Notes: generated by a model not told the origin, from the sequence alone. Counted from the stretch's first letter, positions 36,458 through 45,893 are shown. The stretch is DNA of 64,000 bases from DATFVJ01 sp963826515 (GCA_963826515.1 CAWGXI010000016.1:1-64000); one strand, 5' to 3'. Numbers and translations: made by a program.

Positions 36458-36599
36458 CGCCTGACCGGCGGGCTTTGGCACAGCCTGATAGCAGACAGCA
36501 GGGTCTGGGTCGCTTGACCCGCTGCGGGCGGGGCGCGGCGCCGCCAGCCCGGTAACGGCCGGTCCGCGCTCGCCGAGCCGGATCAGCGCCAGCCCAACT

Positions 36600-37690
36600 A
36601 TGGCCAGCCCGCTGGCCGGGGATGACGCCGCGCTGCGTATTCTGGCCAATTTGCGGGTGGCCGCGTACAGCCGCCTCGAGCGGCTCGCTCCCGCCGGGCT
36701 CGCTGTGTTCCGGTCCGGAGATCTGTTCAGCCGTCTCGTTACCGACATCGATGGCCTCGCGCACCGCTGGCTTCGGGTGCTGCTGCCCTAGCTGGTCGCG
36801 GGCGCGGCGGAGCCGCCACCGTCACGGCCGTGGCACTGCTGATTCCCGGCGCCGGTGTCGTCGTCGCCATCAGCCTGCTCGCGGCGGCGCTGCTCGCGCC
36901 AGGGATCGCCAGCCTCGTCGCCCGCCGGGCCGGGCGCCAGGTCGGGCCGCGCCGCGGCCAGCTCGCGGCCGCGTCCCTGGACCTGTTGCGCGGCGCTGGC
37001 GAGCTTGTCGCGTTCGGCGCGCGGGACACCGCGCTCCGGCAGGTGTCTGCAGCCGACCTGGCGTGTCACCCAGCGAGAGCCGTTCGGGACTCGGCGGGGG
37101 AACCGCGGCGGCGGTGGCGGTGATCGCCGCCGGAGCAGCCAGGTGGGGCCGCTTGGTCCTCGGCGTCGACACGGTGCGGTCCGGCTCCCTGACCCGTGCG
37201 GCGCTGGCCGTGGTCGTGCTGGTCCCGCTCGCCGCGCACGAGCTATCCGGCGGGCCAGAGCGAATCAGGCAAGACGACGCTGGCCATGGTGCTGCTGCGG
37301 TTCGTCGACCCCACCGCGGGAAAGGCCATCCCGGGCGGCGTGGGCATCACCGCCCTCCAGGCTGACGCGGTGCGCACGGTGATCGGGCTGTGCGCCAGGA
37401 CGCGCACATCTTTGACTCCACCCTGGCAGCGAACCTGCGGCTGGCCCGGCCCGATGCCAGTGCCGGTGAACCGCGGCATGCGCTGCGCCGCGCCGGGCTG
37501 CTCGAGTGGCGGACAGCCTGCCGGACGGACTCGACACGCTGGTGGGAGAGTACGGAGCCCGGCTGCCAGGTGGGCAGCGGCAGCGGCTTGCCCTCGCCCG
37601 CGTGCTGGCGCCGACTTCCCCGTTATGGTGCTGGATGAGCCGACCGAAAGACGGCAAGATCGGTCACCCTTTGGCCACCGCCCAGTTCAC
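36600..37690 (+). pseudogene. cydC: CydC-type ABC exporter subunit, multiply broken
   Basis: Pieces of a thiol-reductant/cytochrome-bd assembly ABC exporter occur in normal order. They are the transmembrane part (GDDAALRILANLRVAAYSRL, FRSGDLFSRLVTDIDGLA), a stop at about 36789, then ARRAGRQVGPRRGQLAAASL, then a jump that deletes the region between the membrane and nucleotide-binding domains. The rest is SESGKTTLAMVLLRFVDPTA (Walker A), LPGGQRQRLALARVLAP (signature) and VMVLDEPTE (Walker B), in shifting frames. Loss of CydC next to a broken NDH-2 is notable. Confidence 0.85.
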
Positions 37691-37834
37691 CGGGCAGGGT
37701 GCCATCTGAAGCACTTGGCGGCCGGGGTCAAGCTCACCCAATTGGGGTGACCATGCAGCGTAGATCGGTCGTTACGATCGCATTGTTCCAGCAGCGTCGG
37801 GGCGTTCAGTCTTGACACGAGAGGTCGAGCGCCG

Positions 37835-39703
37835 ATGAGCATGTTCCCGCCTATTGCCGAGTACGGGTTCCTGTCCAATTGCGAGCAGAGTTGCCTGGTT
37901 GCGCCGAACGGGTCGGTCGAGTGGTTGTGCCTGCCACGGCCCGACTCCCCGAGTGTGTTCGGTGCGCTGCTGGACCGGGCGGCCGGTTTGTTCAGATTCG
38001 GTCCGAGCAACGCGCAGGTCCCTCAGGATCGCAGATATGTCCCGGGGACGATGGTGCTGGAAACGACGTGGCAGACGCCGACCGGCTGGATGACCGTGCA
38101 TGACCTGCTGGTCGTCGGCCCGGTCCAGGGCGAGGGACGGCGGGCGGACTATCATCGGGCCCCGACTGATTTCGGCGCCGTCGGCGCCCTGCTGCGGATC
38201 GCGACGTGCATCAGCGGCCGGGTCGAGGCCGCTGTGAACTGTGCCCCGCTCTTCAATTACGGAACCACCGGTGGCACGTGGAGTTACCAGGGCGACGGCT
38301 ATGATGCCATGACGATCACCCCGCAGGAGGGGGACGTGCAGCTCAACCTGGCGGGCAACATCCGGCTCGGCGTCCTGGGTGCCCGCAGTTACGGCCGTAC
38401 CACGCTCACGGAAGGCCAGTCGGCGTTCGTCGTTCTTTCCTGGGGAAACGGTAAGGTCCCGGCTGACCAGGACGAGGCTTTCAGCGCGCTGAACACCACG
38501 GTCGATTTCTGGCGCGACTGGCTGAGCTCAGCCAAGATCGGCGACCATCCGTGGAAGCCCTACCTCGACCGCAGCGCGCTGACCCTGAAGGGGCTCAGTT
38601 TCGCCCCCACGGGCGCCATCATGGCGGCATCGACGACCTCGCTGCCGGAAACGCCCGGCGGGGCGCGCAACTGGGACTACCGGTTCACCTGGATCAGGGA
38701 CTCGGCGTTCATGCTCCGGTCGCTGTACCGCCTCGGCTTCGACTGGGAGGCGATCGAGTATTTCGGCTTCATCCTCGATGCGGTCAGCGGCGGTGACCTC
38801 AACCGGCCGTTCGAGCTCCAGATCATGTACGGCATCGGCGGGGAACGCGACCTGACCGAGCGGACCCTGGACCACCTGTCCGGGTACCGGGGCGCGCGCC
38901 CGGTCCGTATCGGCAACGGTGCCTGGAATCAGCATCAGCACGACGTGTGGGGGATGATCCTCGATGCGCTGGACGTCCAGTTCCGGCGGGGAGCGGCCCA
39001 GATCGTGATGCCGGTGTGGGAAGGCCTCGCCGGATTCGTCGAGGCCGCCCTGCAGCACTGGACCGAGCCCGATCAGGGGATCTGGGAGGTCCGCGGCGAC
39101 CCGAAGCACTTCACCGCGTCCAAGGTGATGTGCTGGGTGGCCGCCGCGCGCGGCGCCGACCTCGCCGCGGAGCGCGGGGATGACGAACGCGCCCGCCGCT
39201 GGCGGGCAGGCGCCGAGCAGATCAAGGCCGAGGTGCTGGACAAGGGCGTTTCCGGCCGCGGCGTGTTCCGGCAGCACTACGAGACCGACGATCTCGACGC
39301 CTCGCTGCTGCTCCTTCCCATCATGGGATTCCTCCCACCCGACGACGAGCGGGTCAAGTCGACCGTGCTTGCCATCGCCGACGAGCTGACCAAGGACGGC
39401 CTGGTCCTGCGCTACCGGGTGGAGGGCACAGACACCGGATTCGAGGGCGAGGAGGGCACGTTCACCATCTGCTCGTTCTGGCTGGTGACGGCGCTGGCGA
39501 TGATCGGTGAGGTTGAGCGCGCGCGTGCGCTGTGCCAGAAGCTGCTGTCATTTGCTGGGCCGCTTCAGCTTTATGCTGAGGAAATCGACACTGCGACAGG
39601 CGAGCACCTGGGGAATTTCCCGCAGGCGTTCACCCACCTGGCCCTGATCGAGGCCGTGTCGCTGCTCATCGAATCGGAGCCGGAGCAGGGGTTCGTCCGA
39701 TAA
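37835..39703 (+). CDS. Glycoside hydrolase family 15 protein (glucoamylase/trehalase-like)
   Basis: A 622-residue cytoplasmic GH15 enzyme of full length, without signal peptide. The N-terminal beta domain (PPIAEYGFLSNCEQSCLVAP) is followed by the (alpha/alpha)6 barrel with NWDYRFTWIRDSAFMLRSLY, the general-acid Glu in GIWEVRGDPKHF and the general-base Glu in LQLYAEEIDTATGEHLGNFP. Actinobacterial members of this type hydrolyse trehalose or alpha-glucans. ATG 37835 lies at the start of the conserved region. It appears monocistronic, and its intact frame contrasts with the broken genes upstream. Confidence 0.92.
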   Translation: MSMFPPIAEYGFLSNCEQSCLVAPNGSVEWLCLPRPDSPSVFGALLDRAAGLFRFGPSNAQVPQDRRYVPGTMVLETTWQTPTGWMTVHDLLVVGPVQGEGRRADYHRAPTDFGAVGALLRIATCISGRVEAAVNCAPLFNYGTTGGTWSYQGDGYDAMTITPQEGDVQLNLAGNIRLGVLGARSYGRTTLTEGQSAFVVLSWGNGKVPADQDEAFSALNTTVDFWRDWLSSAKIGDHPWKPYLDRSALTLKGLSFAPTGAIMAASTTSLPETPGGARNWDYRFTWIRDSAFMLRSLYRLGFDWEAIEYFGFILDAVSGGDLNRPFELQIMYGIGGERDLTERTLDHLSGYRGARPVRIGNGAWNQHQHDVWGMILDALDVQFRRGAAQIVMPVWEGLAGFVEAALQHWTEPDQGIWEVRGDPKHFTASKVMCWVAAARGADLAAERGDDERARRWRAGAEQIKAEVLDKGVSGRGVFRQHYETDDLDASLLLLPIMGFLPPDDERVKSTVLAIADELTKDGLVLRYRVEGTDTGFEGEEGTFTICSFWLVTALAMIGEVERARALCQKLLSFAGPLQLYAEEIDTATGEHLGNFPQAFTHLALIEAVSLLIESEPEQGFVR

Positions 39704-40155
39704 GGGGCCGAACCGGCACAGACCTCGACATCGCCATCTCGGACAAGCCCGTCATCATCGTGTACCGGTTCGTCACGGTGCCGTCGGCATTGTCTTCCAG
39801 GGCCTGGGCCGACGCGAGCGTATGCGTCACAGGCCCGGCGGCGGCCGCGATCGCGTGTGCCAGCACACTGGGCACGACGATGCCGCCGCCCACGCCCATA
39901 TGCAGATGGCCGCCGCCCAGCAGCGCGAACACCGAGGCTGCCGTCGCGGACGCTCGGGGTAGCTCACGGTCAGACAGCGGCCGGGTCGCAAGCCCGGACG
40001 GTGATACGCGACGGAGGGTGCCGTCATGCCCCGTGCCGCAGCGTCGGCAAGGGGAACCGACGGGCCGCCGCCGAAGCGGGACGGCTGGGTGCAGCGGGTA
40101 TTGCGTGAGCCCCGGTTCGAGCTTGCCGGGACGCCGCTCCCCTGCCGCCCTGCTC
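39704..40155. other. Stretch without an assignable gene
   Basis: The minus strand has a long open frame (down to 39666) containing FALLGGGHLHMGVGGGIVVP, but it overlaps the end of the GH15 gene and matches no family I recognise. It is treated as non-coding. Confidence 0.35.
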
Positions 40156-40400
40156 ACACGGCGTCGCGTCGCGCTCGCCGGTCCGCACCCGCAACGCGCT
40201 CTCCACGGCCGTGACCCAGATCTTCCCATCGCCGATCATGCCGGTATTGACGGCCGCGATGGCACCGGCCACAGTCCCGGCGTCCTCGTCCTGGGCGAGG
40301 ACATCCACCCGGACCTTGGGCAGGAGCGCGGCCTTGCGCTTCCGGTAGCCGTCCCCAGCTGCCCGTACTGCTGGCCCGAAGCCGCTTCAGGCTGGAGCGG
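40156..40400 (-). pseudogene. P-II (GlnB/GlnK)-like protein, C-terminal fragment
   Basis: The minus strand reads AALLPKVRVDVLAQDEDAG, then AIAAVNTGMIGDGKIWVTAV and ESALRVRTGERDA, the C-terminal half of a P-II nitrogen regulator (compare the family motif TGKIGDGKIWV and the RTGE end). The N-terminal half with the start and most of the T-loop is not recognisable. It lies upstream of, and antisense to, the PRTase-hydrolase gene. Confidence 0.65.
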
Positions 40401-40624
40401 CCGTCCCGCCGGGCGCAGGGGCAAACGGCCGGATCGGGCATGGCGAAGGTCATGCCGACGCGGGCGATGGGGCTGGGAGCTGGAGTGCGGTGTCCCGGCC
40501 TGAGGGCAAGAAAGGAGCCCGCTGCGCGCGCCCTGGGCACGAGCGAGGCAGTTGCCGAAGGTGACGATGGGCCCTGGTGACGCTGGCACGGCAGGGGAAA
40601 GGTGGGTCTGGAGCGGAGGTGGCC

Positions 40625-41965
40625 ATGGTTTTCGCTGATCGGGCCGATGCGGGACGGCGCCTGGCCGCCAGGCTGCAGGACCTGCGAGATAAGAATGTCG
40701 TGGTCCTTGGCCTGCCGCGCGGCGGCGTCCCGGTCGCCTACGAAGTGGCCCGCGGCCTCGGCGCGCCGCTCGATGTCATCGTCGTCCGCAAGCTCGGGGT
40801 GCCGTTCCAGCCCGAACTGGGCATGGGCGCCATCGGCGAGGACGGGGTGCGGGTCATCAACCGCGAGGTCGTCCGCCTCACCGGGGTCTCCAAGGACGAG
40901 CTGGCCGCGGTCGAGGCACGAGAACGCGCCGAGCTCGGACGCCGCGCCCGGCGCTTCCGCGGCGGCCGGCCGCGGCAGCCGCTTAACGGCCGGATTGCGG
41001 TGGTGGTCGATGACGGCGTCGCCACCGGGTCGACCGCCCAGGCCGCCTGCCAGATCGCCCGGGCGCAGGGAGCGGCCCGGGTGATACTCGCCGTGCCCGT
41101 CGCGCCGCCGCAGTGGGAGTCCCGGATCGGGATCAGCGCCGACGAGCTGCTCTGCCTGGAGACCCCGGCACCGTTCTTGGCTATCGGGCAGTTCTACGCC
41201 GATTTCTCTCAGACAACCGACGACGAAGTGGCCGCCTGCCTGCAACGCGCGGCCACGCCTGGCTCCGTGGCAGACGCGAGCGCGGCGGCCGCGGGCGGCC
41301 CGCTCGCCCGCGACGAAGAGGTTGAGGCCAGCGCCGGCGCGGCCCGCCTGGCCGGTCATCTGACCGTCCCCGGCCACGCGACCGGGGCCGTAATCTTCGC
41401 CCACGGCAGCGGCAGCAGCCGGCACAGCCCGCGCAACCGTTACGTCGCCGCCGTCTTAACCCACGCGGGCCTGGGCACACTCCTGTTCGACCTGCTCACC
41501 CCGGACGAGGAACTCGACCGGGCTAACGTGTTCGACATCGGCCTGCTCGCCGGGCGCCTCACCGACGTCACCCGATGGCTGGCCACCCAGCCCGGCGCCG
41601 CCCACCTGCCCGTCGGATACTTCGGCGCCAGCACCGGCGCCGCCGCCGCGCTGTGGGCCGCGGCCGAACCGGGCAGCGGCATCGCGGCCGTGGTATCCCG
41701 CGGCGGACGCCCCGACCTCGCCGGGCCCCGCCTCGCATCGGTGACGGCACCCACGCTGCTCATCGTCGGCGGCCGCGACGACGTCGTGCTCGACCTCAAC
41801 CGCCAGGCCCAGGCCGAACTGCGCTGCGAGAACCACCTCGCCGTGATACCCGGCGCCACCCACCTGTTCGAGGAACCCGGCACCCTCCCCGCCGCCGCCG
41901 AACTCGCCCGTGACTGGTTCACCAGCCACCTTCCCCCCAGCGCTCCGAGCACGGCTCAGCCATGA
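40625..41965 (+). CDS. Phosphoribosyltransferase / dienelactone-hydrolase-like fusion protein
   Basis: About 446 residues with two domains. Residues ~1-210 form a type I PRTase: NVVVLGLPRGGVPVAYEVA near the N-terminus and the PRPP loop IAVVVDDGVATGSTAQAA. Residues ~240-446 form an alpha/beta hydrolase with nucleophile GYFGASTGAAAALWAAA, Asp in LIVGGRDDVV and His in PGATHLFEEPGTLP. This fusion is known in many bacteria without an assigned reaction. ATG 40625 follows GGAGCGGAGGTGGCC. Its stop overlaps the next start (ATGA), so the two genes are coupled. Confidence 0.92.
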   Translation: MVFADRADAGRRLAARLQDLRDKNVVVLGLPRGGVPVAYEVARGLGAPLDVIVVRKLGVPFQPELGMGAIGEDGVRVINREVVRLTGVSKDELAAVEARERAELGRRARRFRGGRPRQPLNGRIAVVVDDGVATGSTAQAACQIARAQGAARVILAVPVAPPQWESRIGISADELLCLETPAPFLAIGQFYADFSQTTDDEVAACLQRAATPGSVADASAAAAGGPLARDEEVEASAGAARLAGHLTVPGHATGAVIFAHGSGSSRHSPRNRYVAAVLTHAGLGTLLFDLLTPDEELDRANVFDIGLLAGRLTDVTRWLATQPGAAHLPVGYFGASTGAAAALWAAAEPGSGIAAVVSRGGRPDLAGPRLASVTAPTLLIVGGRDDVVLDLNRQAQAELRCENHLAVIPGATHLFEEPGTLPAAAELARDWFTSHLPPSAPSTAQP

Positions 41966-42642
41966 CCGGCCCCGCACGACCGGGACGCGAAGACGCGCTC
42001 CGCGCAGACACTGCCCGCCTGGTTCAGGCGATGCATCACCACCTGCCTGCCGGGCATGTGCCAGCCGAGCTCCGGGCGCTGACCGAGCCCGTGCGGCAGT
42101 TGGCCGGCTTGCTGGACGCTGGCGCGCCGGCCCAGCATCTGCAGGAAGCCGCGCTGGCGGTGGTGGACTCCGAGGACTGGCCACGGCCTGACACGATCAG
42201 CGCAGGCGAGGGCACCGTCATCGACGTGGCCGGCGATGCGTGCCGGGTGGAGGCACCCGACCGTGTCTTGCGGATGTACGGGCTGCTCGAGGCTGCACGG
42301 GACGAGCTTGATCTCACCACCGTCCCGCCGCAGGACCGGGCACGCGTTCAGCGGCTGCTCGAGGCCGTCAGGGCCGAACTTGAACGGTCGGGTTCCGCTG
42401 CCCTGGCCGACGAGCTGCACGAACTCATCCGCCATCGAGAGGCGGTGCCGGCCGCCGCCGAGCTGCGTATCGAGTACTCGAGCCTCCTTGGCCGGGCCAG
42501 CGGCCTGGTGGTCGCCATGCTCGACCAGCTTGCCGCGGCCCGGGACAAGCTATACCCGATGAGCCAGTCCTCCCGAAACGCCCCCGCCACGGACAAAACC
42601 GCATCGGCACCGCCAGGTTTCCGGCAGCGGCCGGCGTGCTGA
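41962..42642 (+). CDS. Helical protein of unknown function coupled to the PRTase-hydrolase
   Basis: A 226-residue, mostly alpha-helical soluble protein rich in Ala, Leu, Arg and Glu (LRALTEPVRQLAGLLDAGAP, then LLEAVRAELERSGSAALADE). No membrane segment, signal peptide or catalytic motif is visible. The C-terminal ~25 residues are low-complexity. The start ATG overlaps the stop of the PRTase-hydrolase by 4 nt, so both proteins are made together and may interact. I do not recognise the family. Confidence 0.65.
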   Translation: MTGPARPGREDALRADTARLVQAMHHHLPAGHVPAELRALTEPVRQLAGLLDAGAPAQHLQEAALAVVDSEDWPRPDTISAGEGTVIDVAGDACRVEAPDRVLRMYGLLEAARDELDLTTVPPQDRARVQRLLEAVRAELERSGSAALADELHELIRHREAVPAAAELRIEYSSLLGRASGLVVAMLDQLAAARDKLYPMSQSSRNAPATDKTASAPPGFRQRPAC

Positions 42643-42694
42643 CCCGCTCGCCAACGACACCCTGGACCCGCGACGGAAACCCGCTCACCTTGGC

Positions 42695-43458
42695 TTAGAC
42701 GTGCTCGTGGTCACGGACGGCCTCTCCGCGCGGCTCCTGAGCGTGAGTCATCTCTTCATGGACGCTCAGCGGCACCTTGAGCAGCATCGACCTCCTGGCG
42801 CTGAGGATCCGGTGCACCAGCAGGAGCTGGACGAGCGCCAGGGGATCGCTGTGATGGCTGCGCATCACCCCGTCGGTGAAGTCGCCGAACTGGTCCGGCG
42901 CGAGGGCCGCAGGTGCTGATGGCCGGCGTCGAAGTGGTCCCAGATCCGGTTCTCGAGCTGCCGGACGGTGCCGGCGTCGATGGCCCCGTCGATCTCCAGG
43001 ACGGTCTCGTCGTGGTCTTCCCCCTGCTTGACGCGGAACCCCTCGCACGGGTCGCGCAGCACGTCTCGCAGCCCGGGAACCGGACGTTCCATCAGGGCGA
43101 AATTGTTAGCCCGGGGATCCTTCTACCGTCCGGGAAAGCAGGTGGAAGGTGCAACGGGACGTGGCTAAGCGCGGCTACACCGAGGCCCAGGTCTGCGAGA
43201 AGTTCGACCTCAGCGTCTGGCTCGACCCGGAAGAGGAGCGGTACCTTCCGTCCGCCGGAGGAGGTCCAGCCGGAGGAGGTGGTCGTCGCCATGGTAGTCG
43301 TCCAGGCACACGCTGGTGATCTGATTGTGCGGGAAGATGCGGTAGAAGCCCGCCGTGAGTGTGGACTTGCCGCTGCCGCTGTCGCCGCCGGTGGCAACGA
43401 AGATCGGCCGCTGCATCCCGTTTCGCGTTGCGGAGTCCATCACGGCCTCCCAGGTCAT
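42695..43458 (-). pseudogene. Phosphoribulokinase remnant with individually inverted internal segments
   Basis: The minus strand carries the N-terminus (43416-43291: QRPIFVATGGDSGSGKSTL, the P-loop, to VCLDDYH), DPRANNFALME (43119-43087) and the C-terminus (43086-42695: DETVLEIDGAIDAGTVRQLE, with a frameshift to SDPLALVQLLLVHRI). Between them, on the plus strand, lie SGTFRPPEEVQPEEVVVA (43237-43290), EKFDLSVWLDPEEE (43197-43238) and RWKVQRDVAKRGYTEAQV (43140-43193). From high to low coordinate these three keep the order they have in the enzyme, but each is reversed. The gene is inactive. Confidence 0.85.
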
Positions 43459-43938
43459 CGGAACCGCCGCCCCCGCATCGTGACCGATGGGGCTTTCGGC
43501 CTTTTCGCCGTCCGCGCCCAGGTCAGGCTGGGATGAGGTGAGAAACCCGCGCGGCCTGGCAAGGAGCGAAGCCGGACCGAGTGAACAACTGAGTGACGAT
43601 CGCTTCGTTCGCGCAGGATTCCAGCGGACGTTGGCGGACGGTCGCACCAGGTAAGCCAGAAGATGCGCCCACCATGAGAGCCTCGGTACTTGGCTTCGGG
43701 GACGAAGAGGCCCCGGATAGGCCTCTGGCCACTTCGAATGCGGCCGTATGTTCGTCATGCGGACGCGGGCCCACAGATCTTGGCACCTGTGAGGAGGACG
43801 GAGCAGACTAGGACCACTTGGGAGTTCAGTGGGACTGGGTGTCCGCATACATCCTGCACTGGACCAAGGCAGGGATGCAGGTGACCGCGTCTTCGTAGAC
43901 GTGGGCGACACGGCCAGTCATGGCCTGATGGGACCCGG
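43459..43938. other. Non-coding stretch
   Basis: Some minus-strand codons may be a decayed upstream extension of the kinase frame (TWEAVMDSATRNGM near 43455-43420). The rest shows no family resemblance. Confidence 0.4.
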
Positions 43939-45132
43939 GTGCTTCAGCGATGCACCAGTCATCAGGTACGTCCGCCGCGGGCGCAGCGATCCGGGCACGC
44001 GCGATTTCTCGCGTATGCGCAGGTTGCCGTCGTGTTTAAGGATGCCTGCCCGGTGCAGTGGCTGGGCCGGCGGGCGGTCGTGACGCTTCCGGGGCACATC
44101 GACGTGTCCAATGCTGGCCAGATCCGCGACGAGCTGCTGTCGGTCATCAGCCGCGGGGCCGATGCGCTGATCGCGGATCTGGCCGCGACAGCTTCCTGCG
44201 ATCACGCTGGCGCGGAGGCTTTGCTGCGTGCCCACCGGCGCGCCGTCGTCAGCGGCACGCGGCTGCGGCTGGTGGTCACCGCGCGGATCGTCCGGCGTGT
44301 GCTGCGGCTCAGCGGACTTGATCGCCTGGTCTCCATCTACCCCTCCCTGGAAGCGGCCGTCGCCGCCGGGACGCCGCCAGCGGTGGCCGGCCTGGCGCCC
44401 GGGCCGGGCACGACCGGCACCGATGCCCAGCAGACCGCCGGTGACGCCCGGGCAAGGCGCCGCCAGGATGCGCCGGAAGGTGCGACCTTCAGCCCGGCTG
44501 TGCTGTGGAAGCTCGCCGGCGCCCTTGCCGACGCAGTGGCGGTCGCCGACGCAGTGGCGGTCGCCGACGACGATGGCGTGCTCGCGCTGGTCAACCGGCG
44601 GCTGGAGGAGATGTTCGGCTATCAGCACGCTGAGCTGGCCGGCCGCCCCGTCGAGTTCCTCATCCCAGCTGACCTGCGGGCGGCCCACCGGAGCCACCGC
44701 GCGGCGTACGCGCAGGCACCTAACGCCCGGCCGATGGGCGCGGGGGCACGGCTGGTCGGGCTGCGCAAGGACGGGGCCACGTTCCCGGTCGAGATCAGCC
44801 TCAGCCCGGTGCCGACCGCGACCGGTCACCTGACCCTCGCCGTGATCCGGGACGTCACCGAGAACCGGCGGCAGGAAGATTTCGCCGGAGCCGCTGCCGC
44901 GGAGCAGGCGCACCGCGGCCAGGAACTGCTCGACCGGATCGTCAACAGCCTTTTCAACGTGGGCCTCAGCCTGCAGGCCGCCATCGACCTGGCCAGTGAC
45001 GTGCCCAACCAGCGCATCGCAGAAGCTCTCCGGCGCCTTGACGACACCATCTGCGAGATCCGTGACCACGTATTCACCACCCGCGGCCAAAGGGCCCAGC
45101 CTCGTCCCGGATCGCCAAACGGCGCCCAGTGA
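43939..45132 (+). CDS. STAS-PAS domain regulatory protein with dimerisation helix, no kinase ATPase domain
   Basis: The STAS domain (VTLPGHIDVSNAGQIRDELL, then DALIADLAATASCDHAGAEA) resembles anti-sigma-factor antagonists, although the usual phosphorylatable Ser is in SCDHAG. A PAS domain follows (LVNRRLEEMFGYQHAELAGR, LRKDGATFPVEISLSPVP). The C-terminal helix pair (RGQELLDRIVNSLFNVGLSL) resembles a HisKA_3-type dimerisation region with no conserved His and no HATPase. An exact 18-bp tandem duplication doubles DAVAVA at the PAS entry. The start is uncertain: GTG 43939, or GTG 44032 directly before the STAS domain. Confidence 0.75.
   Translation: MLQRCTSHQVRPPRAQRSGHARFLAYAQVAVVFKDACPVQWLGRRAVVTLPGHIDVSNAGQIRDELLSVISRGADALIADLAATASCDHAGAEALLRAHRRAVVSGTRLRLVVTARIVRRVLRLSGLDRLVSIYPSLEAAVAAGTPPAVAGLAPGPGTTGTDAQQTAGDARARRRQDAPEGATFSPAVLWKLAGALADAVAVADAVAVADDDGVLALVNRRLEEMFGYQHAELAGRPVEFLIPADLRAAHRSHRAAYAQAPNARPMGAGARLVGLRKDGATFPVEISLSPVPTATGHLTLAVIRDVTENRRQEDFAGAAAAEQAHRGQELLDRIVNSLFNVGLSLQAAIDLASDVPNQRIAEALRRLDDTICEIRDHVFTTRGQRAQPRPGSPNGAQ
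44529..44564. repeat. 18-bp in-frame tandem duplication inside the PAS region
   Basis: GACGCAGTGGCGGTCGCC occurs twice in a row inside the STAS-PAS gene, adding six residues (DAVAVA) just before the PAS core without changing the frame. The copies are identical, so the duplication is recent or maintained by slippage. Confidence 0.75.
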
Positions 45133-45198
45133 CGCCTCAGCCGGCCTCGCCGAGGAATGACCGCCTTAACGAGCATCAGCTAAGATCAATAACCGCAG

Positions 45199-45762
45199 TC
45201 AGCTGCTCAGGCCTGGCGGGCCGCCTATGGCGTCTCCGGACGCAGCTGGCGGCCTGGGAGACTCCTGAACTGCGATCCCGTTTCCTGATCCGGCCATGCT
45301 AGCGGGATGGGCGATGGCATCCGCGACCCGGTTAATGAAGGCCCGGACCGTTGCGGCGGCAACCCGGTGCAAGACCGTCCGGTCCAGCGCGGCGCCGAGG
45401 ATCCCCAGCGGCGGCCGGTACGCTCCGGCCACCGTGAGCAACGTGGCGTGCTCCCCGGCAGATGTCAGCGTAATATCGGCGTCCAGGGCGGGAAACAGCC
45501 CGCCGCCAGGCCCGACGGCCTCCCACCTCAGCACAAGCAGAGCGGAGTCCTCCCGGCTCACCAGGTCCAGGAAGTGCACCTCGACCATCCTGGACAAGCC
45601 CGGCGCGGAACCTAGCGGGCCAACCCGGATCAATCCTGTGATCCCCTCGTTGTAGGCAGCCTGGGACGCACGCACCAGCACGCCGCTCCGGGCCAGCTTC
45701 GCCAGGCTGGCCTTTGCGGCATCCAAGCCCACATCCAGCACCATCTCGTCCCCGACGAACAC
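45199..45762 (-). CDS. SRPBCC/START-like domain protein
   Basis: A 187-residue protein. The N-terminal MVLDVGLDAAKASLAKLARS and RMVEVHFLDLVSREDSALLV strands, with a long final helix (HRVAAATVRAFINRVADAIA), fit the SRPBCC helix-grip fold used for binding hydrophobic ligands. The C-terminal ~30 residues are Pro/Gly-rich and probably disordered. It is convergent with the STAS-PAS gene (66-bp gap). Ligand and role unknown. Confidence 0.65.
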   Translation of the reverse strand: MFVGDEMVLDVGLDAAKASLAKLARSGVLVRASQAAYNEGITGLIRVGPLGSAPGLSRMVEVHFLDLVSREDSALLVLRWEAVGPGGGLFPALDADITLTSAGEHATLLTVAGAYRPPLGILGAALDRTVLHRVAAATVRAFINRVADAIAHPASMAGSGNGIAVQESPRPPAASGDAIGGPPGLSS

Positions 45763-45893
45763 CGCACCAGCGAACCGAACCAGATGTCACTCCGGCAGAG
45801 GACTTGGGTCCTCACCGCACGCCGGAAGTCCTTGCCTTCCGCCCGTCTGGACGGACATGAACCGCCGGTACGAAATAGGGCTTCAACGAGGCG

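Noticed and set aside
39666..40229. Minus-strand frame with hydrophobic Gly/His-rich segment
   Set aside because: It overlaps the 3' end of the GH15 gene, has no family match, and its best-looking part lies next to a P-II remnant in a different frame.
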